From Methanospirillum sp. (GTDB lineage Archaea; Halobacteriota; Methanomicrobia; Methanomicrobiales; Methanospirillaceae), in contig JAAYEG010000049.1 of NCBI GenBank assembly GCA_012728895.1, positions 1-52,680 on the forward strand: a stretch of DNA of 52,680 nucleotides, in the 5' to 3' direction. How positions within the stretch are numbered: position 1 is the stretch's first letter; every line of letters begins with the position of its first letter. Both the position numbers and the translations under genes were made by a program. The notes beneath the pieces were generated by a model that saw nothing but the letters and a program-made list of their open reading frames with translations, was not told the origin of the DNA and did no database searches. Shown piece after piece: positions 1 to 8,297 of the stretch.

Positions 1-83
1 CGGGCGGCGACAGACGAGACATCCTCGCCACGGTGATAGGAAGAGACAATCGCTTCGGGATCGTCAGCCGCCAGCTTCTGCAT
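1..83 (-). CDS. 5' end of an unidentified gene that runs off the left edge
   Basis: The minus strand from an ATG at 83 stays open to the window edge. It reads MQKLAADDPEAIVSSYHRG followed by EDVSSVAAR, with ordinary protein composition, unlike the shadow frames around it. An AT-rich box (AATTAT, about 111-116) lies about 27 bp before the ATG, which would fit a leaderless transcript. A TTG at 107 is in frame and is an alternative start. The segment is too short to assign a family. The ending resembles the beginning of a helix-turn-helix, but that is only a guess. It is divergent from the membrane-protein gene at 291. Confidence 0.45.
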   Translation of the reverse strand, partial: MQKLAADDPEAIVSSYHRGEDVSSVAA

Positions 84-290
84 ACACCCCGTCTCATCGG
101 GTGTCAAGTAATTATGAGATCCTACACAACGCCGGGACTCCGGGCCGTCCCGCCCGGACCCGCCCCACCCAGGCACGCCCCCCGTCCGTACCCAGCGCTC
201 GGCCTCGGCCCCGTCCTGCGTTTCGCCACGGGGGGAGATGGTGCGCCCCGGGACCAGCAGGGGTAAATACGATGTGACGCGACCACCCCG

Positions 291-1226
291 ATGGGAGAAC
301 CGCCCGTGCCGCCGCTGATCGACTTTCTCAGCCCCCTCCACCACGGCGTCTGGGAGGTGACCGTCCCCAAGAGGGACGTCACCGAGCCGCTCATCCCTCC
401 CTGGAAGCCGTCGCCGGTCAACGTCCCCTCCCCCGGGACGATCGCCAGCTACCGAAACGGCCAGTACCACGCGCACGAGACCGGCGACGACTACCGGGTG
501 CACCTGGACCGCTACGACCCCAAGAGCCACCCGGTCATGCACCTGGTCTCCGACGCCCCCCTCGCCCTGATGCTGGTCGAGACCATGGTGACCCTGGTGG
601 TCACAGCGAAAGATGCCCGGAGCCGTGACCCCGCCGCGCGGCTCCTCGACCTCCGCATCTCTGCCTGGATGCGGCTCGCCCTCGGCGGACTGGTCCTCGC
701 GCTCGGGACGGTGATGCTCCTGCTCGCGCTCGGCACCCCGGGGATCCTCTTCAGGGCGATCATCCCCGCGCTCGTGGTCGCCGCCGGGCTCCTGATGCTC
801 GCGAACGGCGGGCGGCTGCATGTCGGGGGCGGATCGGGAACGCGACAGATCACCGGCGGGCTCGCCCTCGTCGCCGGCGGGATGCTCATGTCCCGCTTCT
901 GGCAGTTCTACCTGGTACTCATCCTGGTCCTGCTGGCGACGTGGAGCCTCTCGAGCGCGGCCGTGATGCTCTACAGTGTCGTCCGGGAGCGGGGCCGGGT
1001 CCCACAGGGGCTCGTCTTCACGACCGTCATCGGGCTCGCCTCGCTTCTCCTGGGCGCGATGGTCTTCACCAACCCGACCCGGCTGATTGGGGTGCTGGTC
1101 CTCCTCCTTGCCGTCATCGCCCTCCTTGTCGGGGCGCTCCTGGTGGTCGACGGCATCGGCATGCGGCACGCGTCGGGGCTGATCGGCGCGGAAGAGACCG
1201 GGGTGCCGCCCTCAGCCGGCGCCTAG
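291..1226 (+). CDS. DUF308/HdeD-like multi-spanning membrane protein
   Basis: This is a 311-residue protein. Its first ~120 residues are polar, with a Tyr/His-rich patch around residues 50-75. About six hydrophobic segments follow from residue ~120 to 295 (for example LALGGLVLALGTVMLLLALG), spaced like the short-loop repeats of HdeD/DUF308 membrane proteins. The ATG at 291 is about 25 bp after a TATA-like GTAAATACGA (262-271), so the message may be leaderless. The 3' end overlaps the convergent archaemetzincin gene by 15 bp. The function is unknown. The family call rests on the membrane pattern only, and the cytoplasmic N-terminal part is not recognised. Confidence 0.6.
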   Translation: MGEPPVPPLIDFLSPLHHGVWEVTVPKRDVTEPLIPPWKPSPVNVPSPGTIASYRNGQYHAHETGDDYRVHLDRYDPKSHPVMHLVSDAPLALMLVETMVTLVVTAKDARSRDPAARLLDLRISAWMRLALGGLVLALGTVMLLLALGTPGILFRAIIPALVVAAGLLMLANGGRLHVGGGSGTRQITGGLALVAGGMLMSRFWQFYLVLILVLLATWSLSSAAVMLYSVVRERGRVPQGLVFTTVIGLASLLLGAMVFTNPTRLIGVLVLLLAVIALLVGALLVVDGIGMRHASGLIGAEETGVPPSAGA

Positions 1227-1742
1227 GCGAGCCTCGCAGGCCCGGCAGAGCATCTTCCGCTTCCGGTCGAGCTCGTCGAGCGACCGGGGCGCGAACATCA
1301 CGCACTCGGGCTCGGGGCAGTGCTCGAGCCCGACGAGGTGGCCGATCTCGTGCGCCCCCTCCTTCGCGATCCGGTCGACCAGGGCGTCGTCCGAGGGCTC
1401 GCGGCCGTACCAGCCGTTCTGGAGCCGGACAGTCGAGACGACCGCCGTTCCACGCTGCGGACGGGCCAGGCCGAAGACCGCCTCGCCTCCCGGCGCGACG
1501 ATCTCGTCCGGCACCACGAGCAGAATCGGGCCGTGCAGCCCTTCCCGCCGCCTCACCGCCTCGAGGCAGGTGAGCAGGGAGGAGGCGCTGTACTCTCGCC
1601 GAAGCGGGTCGAAGCCGGTCAGCAGCAGCCCGTTCGTCTCGACAAGGTCGCCCTCGATCCCGAGGATCCCCTCGATCCGGCGCTGCACCGGGCGCTGGAG
1701 CCCGGCGGGCGAGCGGTGATCCCAATAGAGGGCGAAGCGCAT
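1212..1742 (-). CDS. amzA: Archaemetzincin family zinc metalloprotease
   Basis: This 176-residue protein carries the extended archaemetzincin signature. HEIGHLVGLEHC supplies the three zinc-binding histidines and the catalytic Glu. It is followed by CVM (the Met-turn) and a late CRAC pair that binds a second zinc in this family. The length is typical. The protein has no signal peptide and is probably a cytoplasmic peptidase of unknown substrate. A TTTAAT box read on the minus strand (about 1767-1774) lies ~28 bp before the ATG, inside the divergent UPF0146 coding region, which suggests a leaderless transcript. The 3' end overlaps the upstream membrane-protein gene tail to tail. Confidence 0.9.
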   Translation of the reverse strand: MRFALYWDHRSPAGLQRPVQRRIEGILGIEGDLVETNGLLLTGFDPLRREYSASSLLTCLEAVRRREGLHGPILLVVPDEIVAPGGEAVFGLARPQRGTAVVSTVRLQNGWYGREPSDDALVDRIAKEGAHEIGHLVGLEHCPEPECVMFAPRSLDELDRKRKMLCRACEARLGAG

Positions 1743-1752
1743 ACTCTTCTGT

Positions 1753-2172
1753 GTGACGGGCGAGAGGATTAAACGGATCGAACGGGCGGTCGGGACCTGG
1801 ATCGGCTCGCACTACCGCGACGCGGTCGAGGTCGGGATCGGCTCGAACACGACTGCGGCCGTGACCGCGTCCGCCGCGGGGTGCCGGGTCCGTGCCGTCG
1901 ACCTGCGGCCCTGTGCCACCGCCGCGGTTCCGTTCGCGCGCGACGACGTCTTCGCCCCCGACCTGGCACTCTACCGCGGCGCGGACCTCGTCTACGCCGT
2001 CCGGCCGGGGATCGAGATGGTGCCCGCGCTGGTCGAGCTCGCCCGGGCGGTGGGCTGCGACCTGGTCGTCTGCCACCTGGGCGATGAGTGCTGGCAGGAC
2101 GGCGGCGAGCGGATCGACGCTGACGGCGTCCGGCTCCACCGCTACCACCGCGGTTCTTCAGAACAGGGTTGA
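1753..2172 (+). CDS. UPF0146 family protein (small Rossmann-like protein)
   Basis: This is a 139-residue protein. A glycine-rich first strand (VEVGIGSNTTAAV) and a following acidic strand end (VRAVDLRP) resemble a trimmed SAM-methyltransferase Rossmann fold, as in the archaeal UPF0146 family. The biochemical role is unknown. The chosen start is GTG 1753, only 10 bp from the divergent archaemetzincin ATG, so each promoter must lie inside the other gene. The 3' end overlaps the convergent rfcL stop region by 15 bp. A later internal start cannot be excluded, because no clear Shine-Dalgarno is seen. Confidence 0.75.
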   Translation: MTGERIKRIERAVGTWIGSHYRDAVEVGIGSNTTAAVTASAAGCRVRAVDLRPCATAAVPFARDDVFAPDLALYRGADLVYAVRPGIEMVPALVELARAVGCDLVVCHLGDECWQDGGERIDADGVRLHRYHRGSSEQG

Positions 2173-3501
2173 CTGGGACGGATGGGTCTCGGGCGGCGGC
2201 GGGGGGGCGCTCCCGTCCTCCCGCTCTTTCGCCGGGCGCCGGCGCGGCTTCTCGGCCCGATCGGCCTCGCGGCGCTCCTTCGCGAGCCGCGCGACCGTCC
2301 CGTTCGCCAGCTCCCGGTCGTCCAGGAGGAGCCCGAGCTCGTCGGCGTCCAGGTCGAGCGCCCGCGCGACCGGGACGGGGTCGATCGCGGCGAGACGCCG
2401 CGCCGCCTCCAGGTAGTACTCCCGCAGGTCGGCCCGGGAGACGCCCATCCAGGCCCCGAGCTTCCGAAAGAGCGACGCCCGTGCAGACCTGCGCCGCCTG
2501 GCCTGGGCCATCCAGCGCCACCGCCCCGGCGACGAGAGCCGGCTCCGGACCCCTGCGCCGCCGGCGGCGGCAGCCGTCCCGAGCACCGCGAGCGCGGTCG
2601 CGTAGCGCCAGAGGGTGTAGTGCTGCCTCCGGAACGTCCGTGCGATCGCGAGGTCGGCCGCCGCCAGCGCGGGGTAGGCATCGCACCGGGCCTCCTGCGG
2701 GAGCTGGGAGAGCGCCTCCTCGAGCCAGGCGACGATCGCGTCCGGCCTGTCGTCGACCTCCCACGCGAGGGCCATCAGCTCCCGGTCGGGCCGATCGCGG
2801 AGGACCGCCCCCACGAGCTCGAAGATCGTCGCCCGCTCGTCTTTCTGCGAGGTCGCGATCGCCTCCCCGTCCAGGGACGACCGCCCGATCGCGGCCGCCT
2901 GGAGCATCGTGACGGCGGCGCGCAGGTCTCCGCCGGCGCTCTCGGCGACGAGCCGGAGGGTGTCCTCGTCGCACGAGAGCCCCTCCTCCCGGCAGATCTC
3001 GCGGAGGCGCGGGACGATCGAGCGGGCGGCCAGCGCGCGGAACTGGACGGGTTCGGTCCGTGAGCGCAGCTCGGCGGGAACCCCGTAGAGGTCGTTGGCG
3101 ATCAGCAGCACCGGCTGGCGCGCGGACTGGACCAGGTCCGCGATCGCCCGCGCCCCGCCCTTGTCGGCGGTCCCGTGGAGGTTGTCCGCCTCGTCGATCA
3201 GGACCAGCCGCCTCCCGCCTCCGAAGAGGCTGCCGGTCATGGCCGACTGCCCCGCGATCCGCTCTATCGCCGCCCTCGTACGCTGGTCCGAGGCGTTCAG
3301 TTCGACCACCTCCCAGCCCATGTCGCCGGCGAGCGCCAGCGCGGACGAGGTCTTGCCCGTGCCCGGTTTCCCGTAGACCAGGAGCGGGCGGTCGCCAGGC
3401 TCCCAGCCCGAGGCCCACGCGACCATCTGCCGAACCGCGGGCCCGTTGCCGACGATCTCGTCGAGACGCCGCGGTCGGTACCGCTCGGTCCAGTCCATCA
3501 C
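2158..3501 (-). CDS. rfcL: Replication factor C large subunit (clamp loader)
   Basis: This 447-residue AAA+ ATPase begins MDWTERYRP, as archaeal RFC-L does. The Walker A motif GKPGTGKT is at residues ~44-51 and Walker B VLIDEAD is at ~100-106. An all-alpha collar follows. A basic C-terminal tail ends in QSTLF, a PCNA-interacting (PIP-box) motif. With the small subunit, which is not in this window, it loads PCNA onto primed DNA for PolB. The protein may start at the second Met (3498). An AT box at 3519-3533 is 25-28 bp upstream, fitting a leaderless message, and that box is shared with the divergent methanogenesis-marker operon. Confidence 0.95.
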   Translation of the reverse strand: MMDWTERYRPRRLDEIVGNGPAVRQMVAWASGWEPGDRPLLVYGKPGTGKTSSALALAGDMGWEVVELNASDQRTRAAIERIAGQSAMTGSLFGGGRRLVLIDEADNLHGTADKGGARAIADLVQSARQPVLLIANDLYGVPAELRSRTEPVQFRALAARSIVPRLREICREEGLSCDEDTLRLVAESAGGDLRAAVTMLQAAAIGRSSLDGEAIATSQKDERATIFELVGAVLRDRPDRELMALAWEVDDRPDAIVAWLEEALSQLPQEARCDAYPALAAADLAIARTFRRQHYTLWRYATALAVLGTAAAAGGAGVRSRLSSPGRWRWMAQARRRRSARASLFRKLGAWMGVSRADLREYYLEAARRLAAIDPVPVARALDLDADELGLLLDDRELANGTVARLAKERREADRAEKPRRRPAKEREDGSAPPPPPETHPSQSTLF

Positions 3502-3518
3502 TACTGATCAGGCCGGAC

Positions 3519-3533
3519 ATCAAATAAATTATC
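3519..3533. promoter_or_regulatory. Shared divergent TATA region of rfcL and the MMP2-MMP4 operon
   Basis: The AT-only core AAATAAATTAT stands out in very GC-rich surroundings. On the minus strand it sits about 26 bp before the rfcL start. On the plus strand it sits ~50 bp before the GTG of MMP2, leaving a leader with the Shine-Dalgarno-like GGAAGGT. One AT box could therefore serve both directions. Confidence 0.55.
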
Positions 3534-3574
3534 AGCGATGAGGCAGTACCCTTTAGAACAGGAAGGTCGCCAGC

Positions 3575-4579
3575 GTGGAAGGATCGCAGCCGACAGCATT
3601 CATCGCAGAACGGATACGGGCCTACGAGGGTGTGCGTCGGAAGCACGCCATCGGCGACCTGGTCAGGGCGTTCACGACCGACTCGCCGGACGTCCTGGCG
3701 GACTTCGGCGAGGACGCCGCCGTGATTCGGAACGGGGAGAACGCCCTGCTGCTAGCGGCGGACGGGATCTGGTCCCGCCTGATGGAGGCGGACCCGTACT
3801 GGGCGGGCTACTGCGCCGTGCTCGTGAACATCCACGACATCGCGGCGATGGGCGGGCGTCCTCTTGCGATGGTGGACGTCCTCTCGATCGCCGACCGGGC
3901 CATCTGCGACCAAGTCCTCACGGGGATGCGGGAGGCCTCGAACCAGTTCGGCGTCCCGATCGTCGGCGGCCACCTCCACCCCGACACCCCTTACTCGGTG
4001 ATCGACGTCGCGATCCTTGGGGTGGCGCGGCTCGACGCGGTGATCTACAGCCACACGGCGCGGGAGGGGGACGCCGTGATCGCGGCCATCGACCTGGACG
4101 GCCGGGTCCATCCCTCCTGTATCCTGAACTGGGACTCGGTCACAATGAAGCCGGACCGGGTGGTGCGCGACCAGATCGACTGCCTCCGCGGGCTCGGGGA
4201 GGCGGGGCTGGTCTCGGCCGGCAAGGATATTTCGAACCCCGGGCTGGTCGGGACGCTCGGGATGCTCCTGGAGGTCTCGGGCCTCGGGGCCGAGATCGAT
4301 GTCGACCGGATCCCCGTCCCCGACCTGGAGGCCCACGGGATCACGTTCGACCACTGGGTCCGGATGTACCCCGGGATGGGCTTCGTCCTCACGGCCGACC
4401 CCGCGTCGACCCCCGAGGTCTGCTCGCGGTTCGAGGCGGTCGGGATGACCGCCCGGGAGATCGGGCGGGTCGACAGCTCCCGGCGGCTCTCGCTCGTCGG
4501 CAAGGACGGCGAGGCGACGGTCTTCGATCTGGCCGACAACGGGATCATGTGCCTCAAGGGCCGGGGCGACGGGCCGTGA
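3575..4579 (+). CDS. Methanogenesis marker protein 2 (AIR synthase/PurM-like)
   Basis: This is a 334-residue PurM/ThiL-fold protein. The metal/ATP-binding motif DFGEDAAVI is near residue 42, followed by the glycine-rich segments AAMGGRPLAMVDV and IVGGHLHPDTP. Methanogenesis marker 2 is found almost only in methanogens, and its reaction is not established; the fold suggests ATP-dependent activation of an acyl or amide group. Start GTG 3575 has AAGGT 8 nt upstream. The stop overlaps the GTG start of MMP4 in a GTGA quartet, so the two are translationally coupled. Ordinary AIR synthase or ThiL are less likely, given the sequence and the pairing. Confidence 0.85.
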   Translation: MEGSQPTAFIAERIRAYEGVRRKHAIGDLVRAFTTDSPDVLADFGEDAAVIRNGENALLLAADGIWSRLMEADPYWAGYCAVLVNIHDIAAMGGRPLAMVDVLSIADRAICDQVLTGMREASNQFGVPIVGGHLHPDTPYSVIDVAILGVARLDAVIYSHTAREGDAVIAAIDLDGRVHPSCILNWDSVTMKPDRVVRDQIDCLRGLGEAGLVSAGKDISNPGLVGTLGMLLEVSGLGAEIDVDRIPVPDLEAHGITFDHWVRMYPGMGFVLTADPASTPEVCSRFEAVGMTAREIGRVDSSRRLSLVGKDGEATVFDLADNGIMCLKGRGDGP

Positions 4580-5349
4580 TCCTGGGGATCGGCGTCGCGA
4601 GCGGGGCCGACCTCGAGACGGCCCGGCGGGGCGCCGACGACCTCCCCCCGGGCGTCCTCGTCCGCTACTACTGCCCCGCGGGCGTCGCCCACGACGACGC
4701 GCCGTCGTGCGCCTGTTCCGGGGATCCGGCCGCGGCCCTGGTCGGGGACCTGGTCGGGGAGAGGATCGATGGCGCCGTGCGCGGCACCCTCCCCGCGAAC
4801 CGGACCCTCCGGCTCCTCCGGGAGGCGACCGGGGTCGGGCACCTGGAGCGGGTCGCCCTCATGGAGACCCGGGACGGCCGGCGCTTCCTGCTCGCGCCGG
4901 TCGGCGTCGACGAGGGCTGGACGGTGGCCGAGAAGGTCTCGCTCATCGGTCGCGGGCGGGAGCTCGCCCGGCTCTGCGGCCTTCCCGCCGACGTGGGCGT
5001 CCTCTCCGGCGGGCGGCTCGGGGATATCGGGCGCCACCCGGCCGTGGACCGGTCGATGGCGGATGCCGAGCTCGCCGCCCGGCTGGGCGACGGGGTCCAC
5101 TGCGAGATTCTGATCGAGGAGGCGGTCGGGCGGTGCGGACTCGTGATCGCGCCCGACGGGATCTCGGGTAACCTGGTCTTCAGGACCCTGGCGTACATCG
5201 GCGGCGGATTCGGACACGGCGCGCCCGTTACCAATATCCGGCCGGTCTTCGTCGATACTTCGCGCGCCTCTCCCGGGTTCGGCCGGGCGCTCGTGCTCGC
5301 CGCACGCCTCGTCGGGTCCAGGTCCGGGCGATTTCCGGCGCCCGATTGA
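4576..5349 (+). CDS. mtxX: Methanogenesis marker protein 4 / MtxX-like
   Basis: This is a 257-residue protein from GTG 4576 in the GTGA overlap with MMP2. It matches the MMP4/MtxX family, which has a phosphotransacetylase-like fold; typical segments are LIEEAVGRCGLVIAPDGISG and FRTLAYIGGGFGHGAP. Members accompany methanogenesis or methyltransferase genes. Their catalytic role is unproven, so the methyltransferase-subunit name is historical. The order MMP2-MMP4 with overlap suggests one functional unit. A stem-loop at 5358-5375 with a short T tract ends the operon. Much longer open frames through the MMP2 region are an artefact of high GC. Confidence 0.8.
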   Translation: MILGIGVASGADLETARRGADDLPPGVLVRYYCPAGVAHDDAPSCACSGDPAAALVGDLVGERIDGAVRGTLPANRTLRLLREATGVGHLERVALMETRDGRRFLLAPVGVDEGWTVAEKVSLIGRGRELARLCGLPADVGVLSGGRLGDIGRHPAVDRSMADAELAARLGDGVHCEILIEEAVGRCGLVIAPDGISGNLVFRTLAYIGGGFGHGAPVTNIRPVFVDTSRASPGFGRALVLAARLVGSRSGRFPAPD

Positions 5350-5357
5350 AAATCGGG

Positions 5358-5383
5358 AACCGGGTAATCCCGGTTTCGCTTTT
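5358..5383 (+). terminator. Stem-loop terminator after the MMP2-MMP4 operon
   Basis: AACCGGG (5358-5364), loop TAAT and CCCGGTT (5369-5375) form a perfect 7-bp stem. TCGCTTTT follows. It begins 9 bp after the MMP4 stop codon and separates that operon from the histone gene. Confidence 0.65.
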
Positions 5384-5469
5384 AATGCCGGAGAGGCCCG
5401 CGATCCCGGTATGCATCGAAATCCCCCGGCTATTGGGGGATCTGAGCACGATCCGGAGGGATAATCTCG

Positions 5470-5481
5470 AAATATTTAAAT
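5470..5481 (+). promoter_or_regulatory. Histone gene TATA box
   Basis: AAATATTTAAAT is the strongest TATA match in this part of the window. It lies ~45 bp before the histone ATG, predicting transcription from about 5502. That leaves a short leader with the Shine-Dalgarno GAGGTT at 5505-5510, 10 nt before the ATG. The consensus-like box fits a highly expressed chromatin gene. Confidence 0.7.
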
Positions 5482-5520
5482 CTCCTCTCACGGATCTCTC
5501 TTCCGAGGTTGAACAGCGTT

Positions 5521-5727
5521 ATGGCTGATTTACCGATTGCTGCAGTTGTCCGTATTGCCAAGAAGAGCGGCGCCGAGCGCGTCGGCTCCGACGCGGCGGG
5601 TGCGATCGTCGAGAAGGCCGAGGCCTACATCGGCTCACTGACCAAGGAGGCCAACCGCCTCGCCCAGCACGCGGGTCGAAAGACGATCAAGGAAGAGGAC
5701 GTCGAGCTGGCGGCGAAGTCCGCCTGA
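5521..5727 (+). CDS. Archaeal histone (HMf family)
   Basis: This 68-residue single histone fold begins MADLPIAAVVRIAKKSGAER, the canonical N-terminal part of archaeal HMf-type histones. The conserved HAGRKTIKEEDVELA loop and helix are at the C-terminal end. It dimerises and stacks on DNA to form hypernucleosomes. Upstream in-frame codons exist, but the ATG at 5521 has the Shine-Dalgarno and is the standard N-terminus. The gene stands alone, with its own strong TATA box and a T-rich end (CTCTTTTT, 5743-5750) that runs into the convergent hisB stop. Confidence 0.96.
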   Translation: MADLPIAAVVRIAKKSGAERVGSDAAGAIVEKAEAYIGSLTKEANRLAQHAGRKTIKEEDVELAAKSA

Positions 5728-5749
5728 ATCCCGGTTCCCCCCCTCTTTT

Positions 5750-6331
5750 TCAGAAGACTCCCTTTGTGCTCGGGACGCTCTCGTCCCCCGGTTCCTGCGC
5801 TACGGCGCTCCGCAGCGCGACTCCGAACGCCTTGAAGACGGCCTCGGCCCGGTGGTGGTCGTTCCTCCCGTACGCCTGGACGTGGGCCGTGATCCCGGCC
5901 TGGTGGCAGAGGGACTCGAAGAAATGTTCCACGAGCGTCGTGTCGATGCCCCCGACCGTCTCCGCGGCGAAGGGAACGTCGAAGACCAGGAACGGCCGGC
6001 CCCCGCAGTCGAGAGACACCGTGGCGAGCGCCTCGTCCATCGGCACGGACGCAGACGCGAACCGCCGGATCCCGCGCCCCTCGCCCAGGGCGCGGGCGAG
6101 CGCCCGCCCGAGCACGATCCCGACGTCCTCGACCGTGTGGTGCGCGTCCACGTCCAGGTCCCCCGAGGCCTCGACCTCCAGGTCGAAACGGCCGTGCCGG
6201 GCGAAGGCGGTGAGCATGTGGTCCAGGAACGGAAGGCCGGTCCTGAGGCCGACCTTCCCGGTCCCGTCCAGATCGATCGCGACGCGGACGGCGGTCTCGG
6301 TCGTGGACCGGCGCTGCTCCGCCCGCCTCAC
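5750..6331 (-). CDS. hisB: Imidazoleglycerol-phosphate dehydratase
   Basis: This 193-residue protein carries out the sixth step of histidine biosynthesis (IGP to imidazole acetol-phosphate). Both Mn-binding histidine pairs of the duplicated fold are visible: DAHHTVED near residue 63 and [13 protein letters not shown] near residue 160. [11 protein letters not shown] and the [14 protein letters not shown] region are also present. The length is that of stand-alone archaeal HisB, without the phosphatase domain. It overlaps the end of hisA in an ATGA quartet, so hisA-hisB is an operon. It ends next to the histone gene, convergently. Confidence 0.96.
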   Translation of the reverse strand: MRRAEQRRSTTETAVRVAIDLDGTGKVGLRTGLPFLDHMLTAFARHGRFDLEVEASGDLDVDAHHTVEDVGIVLGRALARALGEGRGIRRFASASVPMDEALATVSLDCGGRPFLVFDVPFAAETVGGIDTTLVEHFFESLCHQAGITAHVQAYGRNDHHRAEAVFKAFGVALRSAVAQEPGDESVPSTKGVF

Positions 6332-7038
6332 GCAACCGCCTCCAGCGCCTCTGCGAGCGTGATCCGGCCGGCGTAGAGGGCCGAGCCGAGGACCGCGCCG
6401 CCGGCCCCGAGGTCCCTGAGGAGGGCCAGGTCAGCGGCGGAGGAGACACCGCCCGCGACCACCACGGGGCACGGGACGGACTCGATCAGCGCGCGGACGG
6501 GTTCGGGGTCGATCCCCTGCTGGAGCCCCTCGACCCCGACGTTGGTGTAGAGGAGCGAGCCGGCCCCCATCTCGACGAAGACCTCGGCCCAGCGGAGGTA
6601 GTTGCCCCGCGTCTCGCGCCAGCCGGCCACCGCGATCTCGCTCCCCCGCGCGTCCACGCCCGCCATCACCCGCTCGGGGCCGTATTCGCGCGAGAGCCAG
6701 CGGATCGCGTCGGGGTTCTCGACCGCGTGCGTCCCCAGGATGACGCGAAAGACCCCCGCGTCGAGCCAGCCCGCCGCGTCCTCGAGCGACCGAATGCCGC
6801 CGCCGAGCTCGACCGAGACCCCCGTCTCGGCCACGAGCCGCCGGACGACCCCGGCGTTCGCCCGGGCCTCGCCGAAGGCCCCGTCCAGGTTGATCACGTG
6901 GAGCCAGCGGGCCCCCTCGTCGCACCAGCGCAGGGCGCAGGCGAGGGGATCGCCGTACCCGGTCGCTTGCGAGCGCTCGCCCTGCACGAGCTGGACGCAC
7001 TCGCCGCCCATCACGTCCACTGCCGGAAGGACCTCCAT
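6328..7038 (-). CDS. hisA: ProFAR isomerase (HisA)
   Basis: This 236-residue TIM barrel starts [17 protein letters not shown]. It has the phosphate-binding signatures [12 protein letters not shown] and [12 protein letters not shown] in the two half-barrels, and the catalytic Asp in PAVDV. It isomerises ProFAR to PRFAR in histidine synthesis. The ATG at 7038 is only 5 nt after the TGA of a leftover copy of the hisG tail and lacks a clear Shine-Dalgarno of its own. This suggests that hisA was once translationally coupled to an adjacent hisG. Longer in-frame upstream reading is not coding-like. Confidence 0.95.
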   Translation of the reverse strand: MEVLPAVDVMGGECVQLVQGERSQATGYGDPLACALRWCDEGARWLHVINLDGAFGEARANAGVVRRLVAETGVSVELGGGIRSLEDAAGWLDAGVFRVILGTHAVENPDAIRWLSREYGPERVMAGVDARGSEIAVAGWRETRGNYLRWAEVFVEMGAGSLLYTNVGVEGLQQGIDPEPVRALIESVPCPVVVAGGVSSAADLALLRDLGAGGAVLGSALYAGRITLAEALEAVA

Positions 7039-7041
7039 TGG

Positions 7042-7091
7042 GATCAGCGGATCATTCGTTCTATGGATATAACAAGGATGTCCTTTGCGCC
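7042..7091 (-). repeat. Duplicated 3' end of hisG (fragment) abutting hisA
   Basis: Read on the minus strand, this segment encodes [15 protein letters not shown] and a stop, identical to the C-terminus of the intact HisG at 9713-10594. The 50-bp copies at 7042-7091 and 9711-9760 match at 44 positions. All six differences are third-codon-position synonymous changes, and this copy favours A/T there. Homology stops abruptly on the distal side. The two copies are direct repeats bounding a 2.7 kb insert, like the att sites of elements that integrate into gene 3' ends. Confidence 0.9.
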
Positions 7092-7345
7092 CGGGGCGAG
7101 GGGGAGACAGTCGAGGCGATGGCGGTCGACATGGCCGGCACATTGAGGAGGATGGTGGTGCCCTCCCAATTACGGTCCCGACGTGTCGGTCCTCGCTCCG
7201 TCTCCCCACCAGGCTGGGTCGATGAAAGGGGGATGATGGTGCCATTCGCGCCGGGGCCCTGCCCGGGCGGCAGCGACAGGCCTGGCGTGCGACCCTCCGT
7301 TCCCTTCCGTACCGACCCCCCCGGGCAGCTCCCCGGTTCCCGCCG

Positions 7346-7885
7346 TCAGCGCGCCATCTGGTCCATCGCAGCGGTGACCGCCAGGACGAGTGCGTCGTTC
7401 TGCCCGGGGGCGATCTCCACGCCATAGGTGTCCCGGATCCGGAACCACCGCTTGGAGACCTCGGCGACCTTCTCGTTCCCACTCTCGATGTGGTACTCGT
7501 GGTCAAGGATGTTGCCCTGGATGGTCCAGTCCTCGCCTCCGGCAACGTTCACCGTCCACCGGTCCCGGAGGGGCGAGATGAGGGCCTTCTTGATCGTTGC
7601 CGCCGTACCGCCGCCGGCGTTCTCGATCTCCATGGTGTCCTTGATCCTGAGCATCCGCTCCTGGATGCTGAAGAGATCCCGTCCGGTGGCATCCTGGAGG
7701 ACCAGGGTATTGCGCACGCGGAGCGCTTTTCCGTCCACCTTGAAGGCTCTATTCCCGGTGTTATCCTCGATCCAGAAGTCGTCCTCGATATCGACGAGCT
7801 TCTCTCTCATCCGGTACTTGTGGCCACCCTCGCCCTCGCCTTTGCGACCGAGCAGCCCCCCTCGTTGTTCTCTCCGTCCGAGAAT
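7346..7885 (-). CDS. LURP-one-related (Tubby-like fold) protein, probable ATT start
   Basis: This is a 179-residue protein if started at ATT 7885. The body is a LURP-one/LOR domain ([48 protein letters not shown]), a Tubby-like barrel of unknown substrate. The first in-frame ATG (7810) falls inside the conserved KYRMREKL strand and would truncate the domain. The only upstream start-like codon is ATT 7885, preceded 7 nt by a perfect GGAGGT and further up by a TATA-like GTATTTATATG (7955-7965). The N-terminus would read [10 protein letters not shown], a Gly/Lys-rich lead-in. It lies in the island between the hisG repeats. Confidence 0.8.
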   Translation of the reverse strand: MLGRREQRGGLLGRKGEGEGGHKYRMREKLVDIEDDFWIEDNTGNRAFKVDGKALRVRNTLVLQDATGRDLFSIQERMLRIKDTMEIENAGGGTAATIKKALISPLRDRWTVNVAGGEDWTIQGNILDHEYHIESGNEKVAEVSKRWFRIRDTYGVEIAPGQNDALVLAVTAAMDQMAR

Positions 7886-8297
7886 GGTATCGACCTCCTG
7901 TTGCCAGCAGGCTTATCTCCTCGTTTCGAGGGCAGATTCCCCTCATCCATTCACGTATTTATATGTTCCGAATTTATATTGACTGCCAGGCAGCGGCCCT
8001 CGTGTGTGCGGTCGGGGCGCAGATGGGCTGCCCATTTCAGATATACCGCACCGAATGCCGAAGAGCCGATCAGGCGCGGTCCGCCTGACCCCCTAACAGG
8101 CCCGGGAGCGGGATCTCGGCACGGCTCAAGAGATGCCGGGTCACGACGGCCCCGCGCTGGAGCGGGCCGTCGTGGCCATGGTCGTGGTCGGTCAGTATGC
8201 ACGAGGGGCAGGGTTTCAGGCGGGATAGCCCCTACAACCGTTTCGCGAGTGGGGCCCGGGACGCGTCGAGATACAGCGCCGAACGATACATCGCTCG
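7886..8297. other. Intergenic region with promoter and hairpin
   Basis: No gene is seen. The left part holds the leader and two AT-rich boxes (about 7955-7965 and 7971-7980) upstream of the LURP-one gene. The middle holds a strong hairpin at 8143-8173. The base composition is visibly less GC-rich than in the flanking his genes. Confidence 0.6.
8143..8173. repeat. Strong inverted repeat (10-bp perfect stem)
   Basis: ACGACGGCCC (8143-8152) pairs perfectly with GGGCCGTCGT (8164-8173) around an 11-nt loop. It lies ~125 bp beyond the stop of the minus-strand gene at 8298. It could be that gene's terminator or a structured RNA element, but no T tract follows on either strand. Confidence 0.6.

Noticed and set aside
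3538-5349. A single 603-codon plus-strand frame spanning the MMP2-MMP4 region
   Set aside because: The first two thirds is an out-of-frame shadow of MMP2 with Arg/Gly-rich composition; only the part from GTG 4576 is MMP4.
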